64,000 nucleotides of DNA from Eutypella sp. D-1 (Eukaryota; Ascomycota; Sordariomycetes; Xylariales; Diatrypaceae): NCBI GenBank assembly GCA_023313575.1, contig JAJTTP010000001.1:992001-1056000 (forward strand). The letters run 5' to 3'. This document shows positions 34,185 to 46,297 of this stretch, piece after piece; position 1 is the first letter of the stretch, and each line of letters starts with the position of its first letter. The notes beneath the pieces were generated by a model. That model saw only the letters and a list, made by a program, of their open reading frames with translations, searched no databases and had not been told where the DNA came from. The position numbers were made by a program, and so were the translations under genes.

Positions 34185-36833
34185 TGTAGTCAGACGCTTG
34201 AAGATCGACGAGCGGGGGTCAGAACGAGGACTAGGCCCACCTCGACGTATGGCTCCACTATCCACACCCACCGGGGTTTGTGATCAGTGATTGCCAAATA
34301 TCAACCAACATGAAGCGAGGGAGGGAGCGAGGGAGCACAATGATCTGATAGTACCTGACGACCATTTCTTAAGGAACCATCTGGATGCCCGTGGCTCGAC
34401 GGGATTAACTAACAGTCATATGAAGTAAGGATGGTGGGTGTTCTCCAGACTCGAACTGGGGGGCATCTTTTGTGACGGATTCGCCGTATACACCCTATAT
34501 CTGGGGCGATTGTTCACAAGGAAATCGCCCTGGTAATGACGCGGTCACAACCTAGCAACGAGAAGGTCAAAGGCCATGAAATTTGGGAAGGATGTCGTCT
34601 AAGTTGCCGCGGAGAGTTGTGGGGACTTATACGGACTTGGACTCGCTTACGCTGTCATGGTTGCGGCGTGAGGGTTGTGTGGGGAAAGGGAAAGGGGCTG
34701 CTTAGGGGGGGAGGGCCCGCCCGTCTACACCTCCTGAACCCCTGTGAACGGTCTTAATTCCCCACTCCCGCCCCAATAGCCACATGAGCCCACTTTTTAC
34801 CGTCAGGTCACCTGCTGTGGCGCAAACCAATCACAAGCCGCGCTGGCACTCCATCTTGCTCAATACGGTATACACCCCCTTTCTGGAATTTACCCGCCTC
34901 GCCCACTAATACGCCCGCCTGTTGCAACTTAATGACCGCTGCTGCGACCATCGTGAGAGCCGCCTGACCCTATCAGTATCAGAGGCACTCATCATATTCC
35001 TTTTCTTCCCACACCCCCACACGCCCTGGCTGCCCTACCGCCGCCTCTGACTCACCTACCTCTGATTTCTCCGATTCGACAACTTGACTTTCTTGCCCCC
35101 CCTTCCATTCTTTTTGTGTACTTATGATATCCTTGTTGCTTGGTATTCAGCCAAGTCTCAATCAGTTGCTGGTTACAGCCGCCCTGTAACGGGTTTTTAC
35201 CTCGACCCTCTGCATTTCCCTGCCCACCCTTGCAAGCGACGTCCCCGCCTCGTCAACCCGGTTCAGCCATCTTTAATTGGTCGCGTCCGCCTCGTCGATC
35301 AGCGCGGGCACGCTCCCTGCTGCACATGGCTGCTGCGGATGCATATGTATCTATGCATGCCCGTCGGTTGCGGCGCGTTACCGTTGCATGACAAGTCAAC
35401 ACCCCACCACTCGCGTCTTGCGACAATTATTAGGCCCCCCCCCATATTTTATCCTTTTCACGCGCGCTCTTTCAGTATGTTTGTGCCCGTAGCCCGAGTA
35501 TGATGTCGATCACATCAGCACCCGGCTGCGATCAGAGGAGTTCTCGCCCTAGCAGGGTTTATTCCACCCTACCAGCGACGCTCATGAAGCCCACCCACCT
35601 GGTGCAGACTCGATGAGAGCGGCGATCGAATCGATAGCATGCTTACAGCTGTGGATCTCCTGCAGCTGGACCAAACGACTGAGTTTCGGCATCCAAGCTC
35701 TTTTGTTTCATCTCAGCAACAGCGAATAAGGGGCGGTTCTTGCATCCTCCCACTTTCAATTGAACATCGACACTACGGCAGCGGTACGATGCCCCCCCTC
35801 GTCGCTCTATACTGTGTGGGGGTGGCTCGACGTATGCCCATGCAAGCACCCGATCGCGACTAGTCATCGATTTCGACGACCTCTCGAAGCCCTGTTCCTC
35901 ACCGAAATCTGTGCTCAGATCGATGATCACATCCCGAACACCATCTGGCTGTGATCCCTTTGCTGATCCAAAAACGAGCTGTGGAACCGGGTACGCGCGC
36001 GATCTCTGTCCTTCCCCAAGCCCCCCTGCTTCAAGCATCTCCACGTTCTCGGCCCCATCCTTTCATTCATCGTTGGCGTCGCTTTAGACTTGATTTTCCT
36101 TTCTTTTGTTTTTTGCTTGTTCCTTTGGGTTGTTGGGAAATCTTTCTGTCTCAGTACTGCTTTCCGTTTTTTCCTGTGCCTTTGCTGTGATTTATTTTCC
36201 TTGCTGTCTCTGGATCTATTTCCTCAAATGGTAAGGGTCATATGGTGTATGTGGATTGGGATGGAGGGGACGGTGTCTTGGTCACGGCTTGGTCGAGCCA
36301 GAGCATGATTGTGACGGGTTTTGTTTTGGAGGACGGTCATCCATGTAACTTCACATAACGGAGGGGTGGAACACAATGTAGAGCTGAGCTCGGCTTTCAC
36401 AGGGTGTAGGTCGGGCTTCGGGCATGGGCTTTTTGGATATGGATGGGGATATCAGCTTTTAGCATTATACCCTCTTCTGCTTCTTTCTTTTCATAATCTG
36501 TTACGAACTTTTCAATGGATTCTCTCGGGAACTGAAATTGTCGGGGTGAAAAGAAGAAAAGCGGAACACAGAACGTGCCCGACATGATCTTTTAGACGGC
36601 GCAAGGTGGGAAAATGATAAGGGGGCTTACGAACATTGACACCTCCTACGGTGTACTACGGTCGGCGGTTTAGGGGAGGGACTGGGACGAGATAACTACA
36701 TGTAACGTGAATAATATTTAGTACGGTAATACACATTGATCTTCAAGCTATAAACAAGAGGTTCATAAATAGCTTTTCCCTCCGATGATATGCAAAGATG
36801 CGTTTTATCTACTCGTATATACACCGACTCAAA
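34185..36833. other. Region between convergent Medusa and EMW1 genes
   Basis: About 2.65 kb with no supported gene, unusually long for a convergent pair. The plus strand from about 34950 to 36200 is pyrimidine-rich (CT tracts near 35000-35110 and 36080-36190), more like a leader than a terminator region. ORFs (35084-35503, 35639-35863, 36321-36587) have no recognisable domain. A non-coding transcript or a long 3' UTR is possible. Confidence 0.5.
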
Positions 36834-39800
36834 TCAAGCCTTCAGCCCCTCCAACAAGCCCTCAAGGACAGACCAGCCCTCGCTGCCCTCCCAGGCCTCC
36901 CGGCCTTTACTCATCACGCTGCGGACCGACATGCGCGCCTTGCCCCTCCAGCGATTCGGCCCCACGGCCTCCGTACGATCGCCGTAGTTCTCGTACGCGG
37001 CGACGAGCTCCGCGGTGCGCTGCACGACGGCGTCCCAGGCACCCGCGTCCTGGAGCCAGTCGCCGTTGCCTGACGTGGAGGAGGTGGTAGAAGGGGTGGC
37101 TGCCTCCACAGAGAGCGCGGAAGATCCGCCCCCGCCCGCGACGCCGACGCCGGCGCCGGCGACCGCGGCTCGCCAGCCCTTTTCGGCGGCGTCGAGGGCG
37201 CCTGACCAGTCGCGGCGCCAGGCGCGGAGCCGGGAGACGAGGGACCAGGGTTCGGAGCGCGCCGTCAGCCGCGGCACGACGTCCTGCTCGAAGAAGTCGA
37301 CGACTTTCCTCTCGAGGGTGGCCCTCTTCGGCTCGTACACACCCGCCGCCGCCCCTTCTTCATCGCCGGCGGGGGCCGGTGTGCCCGTGACCTCTCGGAC
37401 GAGCAGGGTCAAGATGTCAAGGTCGAGGGCGTCCTCGGTGGCGCGGATGCGCAGGACGTTGCGGGAGCCTAGGAGGACATCGTCGAGGGCGGGGCGCGGG
37501 CTCAGGCTCGCCGCCAGCGTCACCACGTTATCCCAGATGCGCCAGTTAGAGTCGGCGACCGAGGCGCCGCGCTTGAAGGCCTCGAGCGCGTCTTGGAGGA
37601 GCCGCTGCGGCCGCTTGCCGAGGCGCGCCGTCCGCACCGTGCTCGGCATCTGCCCCTCCTCGTCGACGGCGACGACCTTCTTCACTGTGGTAGTCGTCGT
37701 CGTTCTATCTTCGTCGACTTCTTCCTCCTCCTCGTGTTCCTCCTCCTCGTGTTCCTCCTCCTCGTGTTCCTCCTCCTCGTGTTCCTCCTCCTCGTGTTCC
37801 TCCTCCTCGTGTTCCTCCTCCTCGGCGTCGACCTCGCCGTTCCGCAGCCTCTCCTTCCTGGCCTTGTTTTCCTCCGCGACTTCCCGGTACCAGCTCAGGA
37901 GCGCGCTGCCGAGGTTACTCCACGTCCTAGCGTCCTCTCCGCCCTCGGTGCCGTTCGACGAGGAGATGGCGCGCTGGAAGGCCTCGGCGGCGTCCGGGAA
38001 GTGGCCGAGCCGCAGCTCGATGTCGCCGAGCCGGCTCCACATGTCGGGGCTGAACCGGTTTACGGCCACGGCCGCGGCGTACGCATCGCGGGCCTTCATC
38101 CACTCCTTGTTTCGGAGATACAGCTCGCCAAGGGACTTCTGAGCCCGCGCGAAGCGCCGGTTGGAGATCTCCCACGCCCGCTCGTAGTGCGCCGCGTTGT
38201 CTTCGAGATCGCCTAGGATGCAGAAGAGCCGGGGCGCGTTCGGAGGGGCGGGTGTGCGTTCCGGACCCTGGAAGTCGGACGACTTCAGAGACGAGATATC
38301 CACATTCCCATCGTCTAGATCGGCATCGTCCTCTTTCGAGCCCGCGCTGCTGCCGGTGCGGTGGAAGAGGCGCCAACGTATGATGGCGCGCGCCTTTTCC
38401 TCGCCCCCGCTGCCACGACCGTCCCCGTCTTCGTCAGATGCTGCATTGGTCGCTAAGCAGAGCGCCACCTCTGCCCAGAGCCGGAGCCTCTTGAATATCT
38501 CCGTGGCTGAGACCAGTGAGCCGACGGAGGCCCATGCATGGGCGAGTTCCGACTCTAGGTGCCATCGGGGTGGCGCGGCAAGGGTATTGACGTATCGTAG
38601 ACGCTCGTGGGCAGATGCCGACTCATTGGGCTTAGGAGCCGGGAGAAAAGAAGTCGGCTTGTGTGGCGCCGTAGCACATGCGGAATTGCCATTCGTCCCC
38701 GTTACCTCAATCGAGGGAATGTCGGATTCACCGTTCAGACCCTTCTGCTCGGCCGTAGTAGCATCGCTGGTAGGCAGAGGGGAGGCCTCAGTATCGACAA
38801 CGACCTGGTCAACCACAGCCTGCATCTGTAATATAGCGCGCTCTAGAGTCCTGCTCCTGTGAAACTCTATCCGCGATCGGACCAGCAGGGCCTGCGTATA
38901 CACCTGCCAGTTTGTTGACTTGTCATTAATCACCCGCACCGCAAAGGGTAAGATTTCCTCCGACGTCAGGGCGTCCGACGGAGAAAAGGTATCCCTGATG
39001 GTAGCTTCCGTGAGTAGGATGATGTGGTCCTCGGCCTTCAGTCTTGGCTGGTCATCCGGACTCATTCCACGTAACTGCTCTGGTAGTGTAGAATTCGACT
39101 CAGCCGTATCGTCGTTCTTGTTGAAGTCGATATTTTCTAGAAGCGTATCGTCATTTAGGGCGAGCGCGGCGGGCACGTCCTTGGACGGCCTTTGCTCGTC
39201 TCCGTTGGCGTCTGATAACTGCATGCTCTTCGCGAGAACTACCAGCTGGCTGATATCCTTCTCCTGGTACCGGGTACGCTTGCCCAGGGCGCCCGAGAGC
39301 GCGTAGACGAAGCCGCTACTAGCGGTCGCCGCTTGCAGAGCCTGCCGTGCTTCCTTGTCATTTCCGAGCATTAAGTGTGCATTCGCCTTCTCGAGGTAGA
39401 ACTGTGTCTTCGTCTGACGAGACCAGGAGAGATCCCTGGTACCTTCGTCTGATTCCAGCATGGTAGATATGGCAGCCTCTGCTTCGCTCAGGCTCCTCTC
39501 AATGACGGCCTGAAGCGTCGCAACATCTGTCCAGCGACCGCTCTTCGTGTAGAGGGAGCCGGATCCGAGAGACGGCTGCGTAATAAGTCTGTAATGCCAG
39601 AGATATATCCTGAGGCGCGTCCAGGCAAGGTCGGACGCCAGCGTATCGTCGGAGTTGGCCTCCCAGGTCTCGGGGGGAACCACAGGTAAGACTGTGCCGG
39701 CGGTGAAAATGAAATGCGCAAGTCCGAAGAGCTCTATATGGGGGATGTAAGGATAGACCGACACGCCGTCCGTATCGAGGGATCTCAGCGCAGCCTTCCG

Positions 39801-40220
39801 GAAAGAATCTACCGGGCTCGTCTGAGCTGAGACACCATTCGCTGTTCCCTGCCCCTGAGGAGGGGGGCATAACTCCTCGTACGACGAGGCGAAGGCGGCG
39901 TCGCTTATATCCGTTCCCTGGAGGACCGGACCCGTGACGTTCGCCTGCAAGAACGCACTGAGGGATGCCAGGCCAAGCCGAATCGCGTGCGATCTGAAAT
40001 TCCTCTCACCGACGACGCTCGGGGAGAGTTTATCACACTGGCTGTCATCCGCAACCACGCTCCGGACATATTCGAAGACAATGCTTTTCGACACACCATC
40101 CTTGAAGACATCCAAGAACGGTGCATCACTAAGCGATTCCTCAATCGCTTGGAGCTCGGCCGGCCATCCTCTAGGCTCTATCCCTTTTTGATCAGAGGTC
40201 GGGGTAGGACTGGTGGTCAT
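36834..40220 (-). CDS. EMW1: TPR-repeat protein Emw1 (TTC27 family)
   Basis: Homologue of yeast Emw1, an essential TPR protein linked to cell-wall integrity, and of animal TTC27. The reading frame is open from 40388, but the stretch before Met at 40220 (rich in Lys/Arg with no family match) looks like leader. Start at 40220 gives MTTSPTPTSDQKG... and 1128 residues in one exon. The N-terminal half is helical (SFRKAALRSLDTDGVSVYPY, HIELFGLAHFIF, LERAILQMQAVVDQVV). The TPR core is at about 668-770: DNAAHYERAWEISNRRFARAQ, LGELYLRNKEWMKARDAYAAA, MWSRLGDIELRLGHFPDAAE and TWSNLGSALLSWY. Right after it lies an acidic insert of EEEEH units at about 799-832, followed by poly-Thr. The C-terminal part continues helical. 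A large plus-strand ORF across the repeat is antisense shadow. Confidence 0.88.
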   Translation of the reverse strand: MTTSPTPTSDQKGIEPRGWPAELQAIEESLSDAPFLDVFKDGVSKSIVFEYVRSVVADDSQCDKLSPSVVGERNFRSHAIRLGLASLSAFLQANVTGPVLQGTDISDAAFASSYEELCPPPQGQGTANGVSAQTSPVDSFRKAALRSLDTDGVSVYPYIPHIELFGLAHFIFTAGTVLPVVPPETWEANSDDTLASDLAWTRLRIYLWHYRLITQPSLGSGSLYTKSGRWTDVATLQAVIERSLSEAEAAISTMLESDEGTRDLSWSRQTKTQFYLEKANAHLMLGNDKEARQALQAATASSGFVYALSGALGKRTRYQEKDISQLVVLAKSMQLSDANGDEQRPSKDVPAALALNDDTLLENIDFNKNDDTAESNSTLPEQLRGMSPDDQPRLKAEDHIILLTEATIRDTFSPSDALTSEEILPFAVRVINDKSTNWQVYTQALLVRSRIEFHRSRTLERAILQMQAVVDQVVVDTEASPLPTSDATTAEQKGLNGESDIPSIEVTGTNGNSACATAPHKPTSFLPAPKPNESASAHERLRYVNTLAAPPRWHLESELAHAWASVGSLVSATEIFKRLRLWAEVALCLATNAASDEDGDGRGSGGEEKARAIIRWRLFHRTGSSAGSKEDDADLDDGNVDISSLKSSDFQGPERTPAPPNAPRLFCILGDLEDNAAHYERAWEISNRRFARAQKSLGELYLRNKEWMKARDAYAAAVAVNRFSPDMWSRLGDIELRLGHFPDAAEAFQRAISSSNGTEGGEDARTWSNLGSALLSWYREVAEENKARKERLRNGEVDAEEEEHEEEEHEEEEHEEEEHEEEEHEEEEHEEEEEVDEDRTTTTTTVKKVVAVDEEGQMPSTVRTARLGKRPQRLLQDALEAFKRGASVADSNWRIWDNVVTLAASLSPRPALDDVLLGSRNVLRIRATEDALDLDILTLLVREVTGTPAPAGDEEGAAAGVYEPKRATLERKVVDFFEQDVVPRLTARSEPWSLVSRLRAWRRDWSGALDAAEKGWRAAVAGAGVGVAGGGGSSALSVEAATPSTTSSTSGNGDWLQDAGAWDAVVQRTAELVAAYENYGDRTEAVGPNRWRGKARMSVRSVMSKGREAWEGSEGWSVLEGLLEGLKA
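37726..37824. repeat. 15-bp tandem minisatellite inside EMW1
   Basis: Six exact copies of the 15-bp unit TCCTCCTCGTGTTCC (37726-37815) plus a partial seventh. On the coding minus strand each unit encodes a five-residue Glu-Glu-His-Glu-Glu-type block. Unit length is a multiple of three, so copy-number change keeps the frame. Copies are identical, which points to recent expansion. Confidence 0.97.
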
Positions 40221-41140
40221 TTTTTCCTTTTTCCGGTTTTTTTTTCTCCTTTGTTTTTGGTCGGCGTCCTGCGAGACGAAATTCCGCGATGCTTGTCTCG
40301 AGGCCCCGCCTAGCCCCGCGGTCAAGGGCGAGAAAATAGTGTAAAAAAAGGTCCCTTGCACGTGATCAATTGGCGAACTGAACCACAACCAGAGATTAAA
40401 TCAATTATTTCTAGTTGCTGTCTACAGGGAACTGTTGATAGGGGCAGCACTGTGTGACTCTTGAGGTTTGACTACCTAACTAGAGGAAAAATTTCCAATG
40501 TTCCTAATTGAAACTTTTACTGGCTTACTAGGGGGGGGTCTTAGGTGTGACGTACGCGGGGGAGGGGCATTGCTGGAGGGAATGATTATGTAAGCGCAAA
40601 GCAACTGCGACTGGCCGACGTATTTCAAGTACCAAAGTACCCAGGTACCTTTTAGCTGGCATGAGAACCTGACGCTAGGGCTAATCCGGAGCTCAGCTGT
40701 CAAAACCTAAACTCAGTCTTAGTGCGGCGCTGCCGCAATTAAGAAGTACGCATAGAGGGCACATAAAACGATTCTATCTGCATACGATTTAAGAGACGAC
40801 TCCCAGATCACAAGCATCAGTATGAAAGTTTTCCCTCTTAAACTATACACACAGTTATGTATTGACAGACAGCTCGGCTGAAGCACCTATCTAACAATGA
40901 AGCCATAGCCTAGAAGAAACAACGTGAGTTAACAACCAACGCAATGGCCATGCGATAGTCAGTAGGCATCTGCTTCGCCTTTCTCTGCTGTGATACGCTT
41001 ACAAACGCTTTCTCTCTTCTCCATCGCTCGTCTTTTCTTTTTCGCTATTCTGACATAGAACTTATTTATACTTCTGTAGTGAAACCGCTTTGCATGCTGT
41101 CACACATCGCCCATCCCGTTAATGAGACGAAGAGTCTCGC
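40221..41140. other. EMW1 upstream region
   Basis: About 0.9 kb between the EMW1 start and the 3' end of the GYF-domain gene, both on the minus strand. It includes the in-frame but probably untranslated extension to 40388, a G run at 40531-40537, and a TACCCAGGTACC word near 40638-40649. No ORF with a domain was seen. Confidence 0.6.
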
Positions 41141-44100
41141 TCACTTCTTCCCCTTCTTACGGCTCGGGACGACTTTGAAGCCAGCACCCTGCATGATGTT
41201 GGCATCGCTGGGGGTTGACTCCTTGTGGTTGCTCTTCTTGGCCACCTCGTTCCATCCACCGGTGCTGTTCGCTGAGCTGTCGCCAGCCGGGCTGTTTGCG
41301 AGTTGACTAGACCGCTCAACTACTCCCTTATCAGCCAGCTTCTTGCGCCTGATAAACTCCTGCGCGAAGTGGCGCCCATCCATCGTCTTCGAGTTGGCAT
41401 AGACAGCATCCGCAATAAGATCCGCCTGTGCAGGGAGCTCTAGGAGAGTCGAGGCAAACACGTTGACTATTCATGCATTGTTAGCAACTATTTGTCCCAA
41501 AGCATTATTCCACCCAGGTTAAAATTGACTTACTATCCGTAATACCAGTGATTCCTCGACTCAGCTGACTGTGAAGCCACTTGTTGAACTCATCCATAGC
41601 CTCGGACTTCGCGTTTCCTGTAGCAGGGTTCGCCGGTTTGGACACTGGCTTCGAAGGGGCGGTGGTAATACTATTAGTAGCAGCAACGGAAGTTTTGATG
41701 TTAGGTGTGCTTCCGGCGCGTGCTTGGAAAGTAGGTCCCGTAGGCACCTTGACCTTCCCGCCGGCTCCAACCGTGGCCCAGCCTGCACCAGCAGAGGCGG
41801 TAGCACCAGCACTCGCCGGCTGGCTAGGAGAAGTAGCGTTTGGCTTACTAGCTAGATCAGCGTAACGCTTACTAGCCGCCGCCGTCAAGTTGGTATGCAC
41901 CGCGATGTCTTTAGCGGCCTTCTGCTTCCGCGCCTCTTCCTCTCGCTGAATGTCGGCAAGAGTCTTCTTCTTGTCCGAAGTCTGGGCAGTGGCGCTCGTC
42001 CCCGGCACCGGGCTCTTGACCGTCGCGGGTTTGGCCCACGGGCTACCCGCAGGACCGGCATTGGCCGGGGACGCCGTGCCCCAGGTGCTCGTAGTCGGAA
42101 GACCAGGAGCAGCGGTGGCATTGGCCGCTTTCTCGCGCTCACGCGCAGCTTCCTGTTCGAGCATGGCCCGTCGCGCAATAGCTGCAGCTTCTTCTGCCTT
42201 GGCTGCCTTGGCGGCTTCTGCAGCTTGGATCTCCTTCAGACTTGGCCCCTTATGTGACTCCGATGCGGTATCCTTAGCCCAGGGAGCCAATGGGGGCGGT
42301 TGGGCCGTGGCGGACGATGGCGCTAGCTCGGGGGTCTCGGGACGAGAACTCGTTGCGTATTGTTCCGGGAGGTTGGACTTAACTCTCTGGGGGGCGGGAG
42401 CGGGCAGAGGCGTGCCCGACTGCGGCGGTGGGAAAGGCATCGGAAGTCCACTCAGCTTAGCCGCCGCCGCCGCCGCTTGTGCCTGCTGGTACTGTTTCTG
42501 GGCCGCATCTTGGGCCGTACCACGACGGTGATCATGTTCATGGTCCTCCGACCTCTCGGCCGAGTGTTGCTGCTCGACTGGTCGACCAGGAGGACTAGGT
42601 GAATGGTTTCGTTCGGCCATCTCCTGCTGAGCACTTGAGATATGTTGTTCCGCTAGCTCCGAGTCTCGCTGCGCCCTAAGTTGCTCAAACTCCTGTAGCC
42701 GACCTCGAAATCCCTCCTCATCCTCGGCGAGGTCTCCGGTTCCTGGAAGATGACTCCGCAGATTTCCATCCGAAGGGGTAATGCCGAGAGCTTGATGCTG
42801 CTGTTGAGGCATGTTGGTGCCTATGCCGCCCTTGTTCTGCAAGCCGGCTAGGAGCTGGCGTTCGGATTCTGACAGATGAGCAAGTTCTTCATCACGAAAT
42901 AAGTCGCGCGACGCCCCGGCGTTAGCGTGACCGGCGGGCGCCGTTTGCGAGTCCAAAAAAGAACCGTTCGATCCAATGGCACCAATGGGCGGCTGTGGAG
43001 GCATTGTGACCGGCGAAGTCATACTACCGAAACTTGGCTGGCTTTGTAGGCTGTGTGCGCTCGAGTGGTGATGAAGACCCGGAACACCGCCTTGCACCTG
43101 CATCCGGGCATGGTTTGCCATCAACTCACGGTGACGAGCTATAATATACTGCTCTTCTTGCTTACGCCTTTCGAGATTATTTTGCTCCTCCGCAGTCAGT
43201 GTCCTGCCAAAACTAGGAAAAGCATTGACCAGAGGCGGCTGGATAACGCCGCCTGCGCTCGGAGAAAAAGGGCCGGTCTGAGATGGAGGGCCATGCGGGA
43301 TGCCAATTTGGGGGACTAAGAAGGGTTCACGCGAGTTGCCAATACGCCGAATAAGTTGGCCCAAGGGTTCGAATTCCGCATCCTCCAATTTTTTGACACG
43401 AAGGTTAGGCGTGAAAAATTGCGCCTTGTACCAATCATTCATTTCAAGCCCAGTGAATGGTCCCTGTTGATTGCCTTGTGGGTCCAAGTATACCCATCTC
43501 ATACGGTCGGGCATAACCATGGTGCGGGCCTGAGCAGACGGAGGCTCAGATGCTTGGGTGGCGGAGAATGGTGCGTTGGTGGTTGGCGTAAAGGCTTGAC
43601 TCTGAGAAGCAGCAGATATCCCACCATGGAGGGGGTCCGTTGTACCAGGCGTTCTGCTCTGCTCTGGCGGAGAAAACATGTCGAAGACTCCCCTGTTAGC
43701 CCGTAGGGGGCTCTCTGTTTCACGAACATGGTCGACAAGTGGATTCCGGCCGATTGCGCCGAGTGGATTATTCTGACGAAGATCGGGGAGAGAGTCGCTT
43801 AGACTATTGTCATCTTGAGCGTGCATCTGAGCTTGCATGGCGGCAGGGAAAAGAGAGCCAAGTTTGCTACCGCGGCCGATGGACCCCGATCCTCCTCCTA
43901 GACCAGTCGTAGTAGTAGGGCCAAAAACACCACTTAGGCTGCCAAGACTAGGGGACTGGATGTCGCCGACGGGCCCAAAAAGCGACCCGCCAAATCCGGG
44001 AAATCCAGCTCCACGCTCACGATCAGGGGTACCGGAAGAGGGCCAACCCGTCAAGTTGCCCAAAGGTGGGTAGGCCTTAGCACCGACGCTAGAGGTCTGG

Positions 44101-46297
44101 CTACGATCACTGCCATCAAATGCAGCATGTCCGAAAGCCCGCTGAAAGTTGCCGAAGCCAGAGGCATGCTCAGACATACCCCCAAAGGCATGCGACTTAT
44201 CACCGCCGTCGTCGTGCTCGCCACGATCGCCCGGAGGGCTCCGAAATGGATTCGTCTCAGAGGGGCTCAGCGGTTCATTATCTTGACTAGAATGGCCGCC
44301 TAGATTGAGACCGGACATACCGAAGTCCCCCGCAGAACCCTTCATTGGGGTATCAAACTCCTGGTTACGGAGAGGGGCGTGAGTCATCGGCGGCGGACTA
44401 GTGTCTTGAGCACCCCCCAATACGGCACTTCCGGACATGTTCTCTCCACCAAACGGATCGGTATCGGTTCTTGGACGAGACCGCCACGGACGGCTAAGAT
44501 CAGCGCCAGGAGCTTCTTCCTTTTTTCCATCGGAACTGTCCTTAGGGATGAGATGTGCCAGGCGGCTCTCACCGCGGGTGGCACCCGGCCGTTTCTCTCC
44601 GATGGCAGAAGCTGGATGGGCGAAGTTGCCGAAACTTCCCATCCCCATACCGGAAGCACCACCTGGCGAGGTCGCCTGCCAAGGAGAGGACGCAGCGAGT
44701 CCGGCGGTGCCTGAGGAGGTACTGTTGCGCAAAAGCGCCCCAAAAGGAAGAGATTTGCTATGGGAAGCATCACGCGAGTTCGTATCGTCGTCAGGCTCGG
44801 AATCCTTGAGATCAGCTGTCTTCCGGTTGAACCAGTAAGCAGGATCGTCACGTGGGGGCCGGGTTGCCGAGGTAGGCGAAACGAGGCCACCGCCACCTGA
44901 GAAAGGGTTCGTATCGGTCGTTTCACGTCGTCTCGTAGCAGGTCTAGAGGCCGAGGAGGGCGAGTGTACACCGAAATTGTTAGACCCAGCATGAGAAATA
45001 GATGGCTTACGGCCATTCATGGCTCCAGCTTGATGATTAGCTTCCTTGTTCTGGGGGGCTTGTTTGGGTGCCGAATTGACATCCGTTTCAAACAGCTACG
45101 TCGAGGTCAGCTTAAAAAAGTCCACCAGTTTTATACAAGCAATACATTAAGTGCACTTCTGGATGGCAAAGATTGGCAAAGATGTACCCACCTCTTTTTC
45201 CTCTGGAGACATTTCTTGCAGACCCACTGGTTTAACGGACCCAGTACTATCCCAACAAAGGTCAGGTTCTTGAGGAGCAGGATGGGTGTCGGCACTCTTC
45301 CCCCAACCTCTTGTGGAGGTACCATTAACGTGGCCCGGATTCCAGCCTGGGAGGAAAAGCGATGTGACGTCTGTCTGATTGGTGTTGGGCTGTTGTTGCG
45401 AGGCGAAAACGGACAATAATTGGTCCCTTGAATATCTCGGAGGGTTTGTAGAACTCTCGACATTGGTTGAGCCGACAGGCATCGCAGAAACGACAGTAGG
45501 ATCGGCTATAGTGGAGTGAATGGACTCGGTAGAAGCCTGCATCTGGCTTGAGGTCTGACTCGAGGGCGTAGTGGAAGTTCGACGGAAGGTGAGAGTCCCG
45601 TTGGTTGACCGACCTTGTCTGGACCTGCGCAAGGAATCCTGGTTAGAGAAGCTAGGCCTGGCGTATTTTTTACTTTTGGGGGTTGGGGGGTAACCGAGAA
45701 TTGGGTATTGAGAGTAGGAATTTCAGCTAGGTGCAAGATGGGAAGGGGTAGGGCTCTAGTGGATTTAATAAGGGGTATGATGAATGAAAGGCAGGATTAT
45801 ATAGGCATATGGTTGCTATATCTAGCTGCTCAAATTCCCTGGGCTGGATGACTGAGTCGCTCATGACAGGATTAGGTAGGCATGCCTTGAGGCAATAGAC
45901 TCCAAGGGGGATCCCGGGGATCCAAGATGGAACCGCGAGAGTACGGGGAGGGATGAGGGGTGATAAGTTCAGATTTTAAGTTTTGGGCACACGAGCCTCC
46001 CGAGCCTCTCAACTGATGGTGGTGAAACCGTCCCCCACATCTTAACACGCGAAGTGAAGTTACATAGGTAGCTATAGACGTTCATCCCTACCATGACAGT
46101 GTGGCATATTGAAGACTTCGGGGGAGGGGAGAAGAAGGGGAGCAGAAGGATGAGAAGGATATAAGAAATTGAATGAGAACTTACCAATCCCCACCGGAAT
46201 TCCCACGACCATCAGTTCTGGTACCACCTCTCGCGTCACGGCTGGTATTCTGTCCAGCAGCGGCCGAGGCAAAGCTCGATGGTAGATGTGAAGGCAT
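41141..46297 (-). CDS. GYF-domain protein (Smy2/GIGYF-like)
   Basis: GYF domains bind proline-rich peptides; fungal members are tied to mRNA decay, translation repression and vesicle traffic (Smy2, Syh1). Four exons on the minus strand: 46185-46297, 45192-45624, 41534-45095 and 41141-41466, giving 1477 residues. Introns are 560, 96 and 67 nt with donors GTAAGT, GTGGGT and GTAAGT; all phases close. Exon 1 starts MPSHLPSSFASAAAGQN. Exon 2 holds NPPRYSRDQLLSVF, a motif like those N-terminal in GIGYF/Smy2 relatives. The GYF domain is at about 710-775 (WVYLDPQGNQQGPFTGLEM, then NDWYKAQFFTPNLRVK, and EPLGQLIRRIGN). The GYF tripeptide itself reads QFF. A charged helical segment follows (LKEIQAAEAAKAAKAEEAAA near 1160), and the tail ends in a basic SRKKGKK. 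The rest is Gly/Ser/Pro-rich and disordered. Confidence 0.9.

Noticed and set aside
37015..38142. 375-codon plus-strand ORF
   Set aside because: It is fully antisense to EMW1, rich in Ser and Arg, and its low-complexity part is the complement of the EEEEH minisatellite.
40221..40388. 56-residue N-terminal extension of EMW1
   Set aside because: In frame and with an ATG, but it lies in A/T-homopolymer leader sequence and looks unlike the family N-terminus; the ATG at 40220 begins a typical protein sequence.
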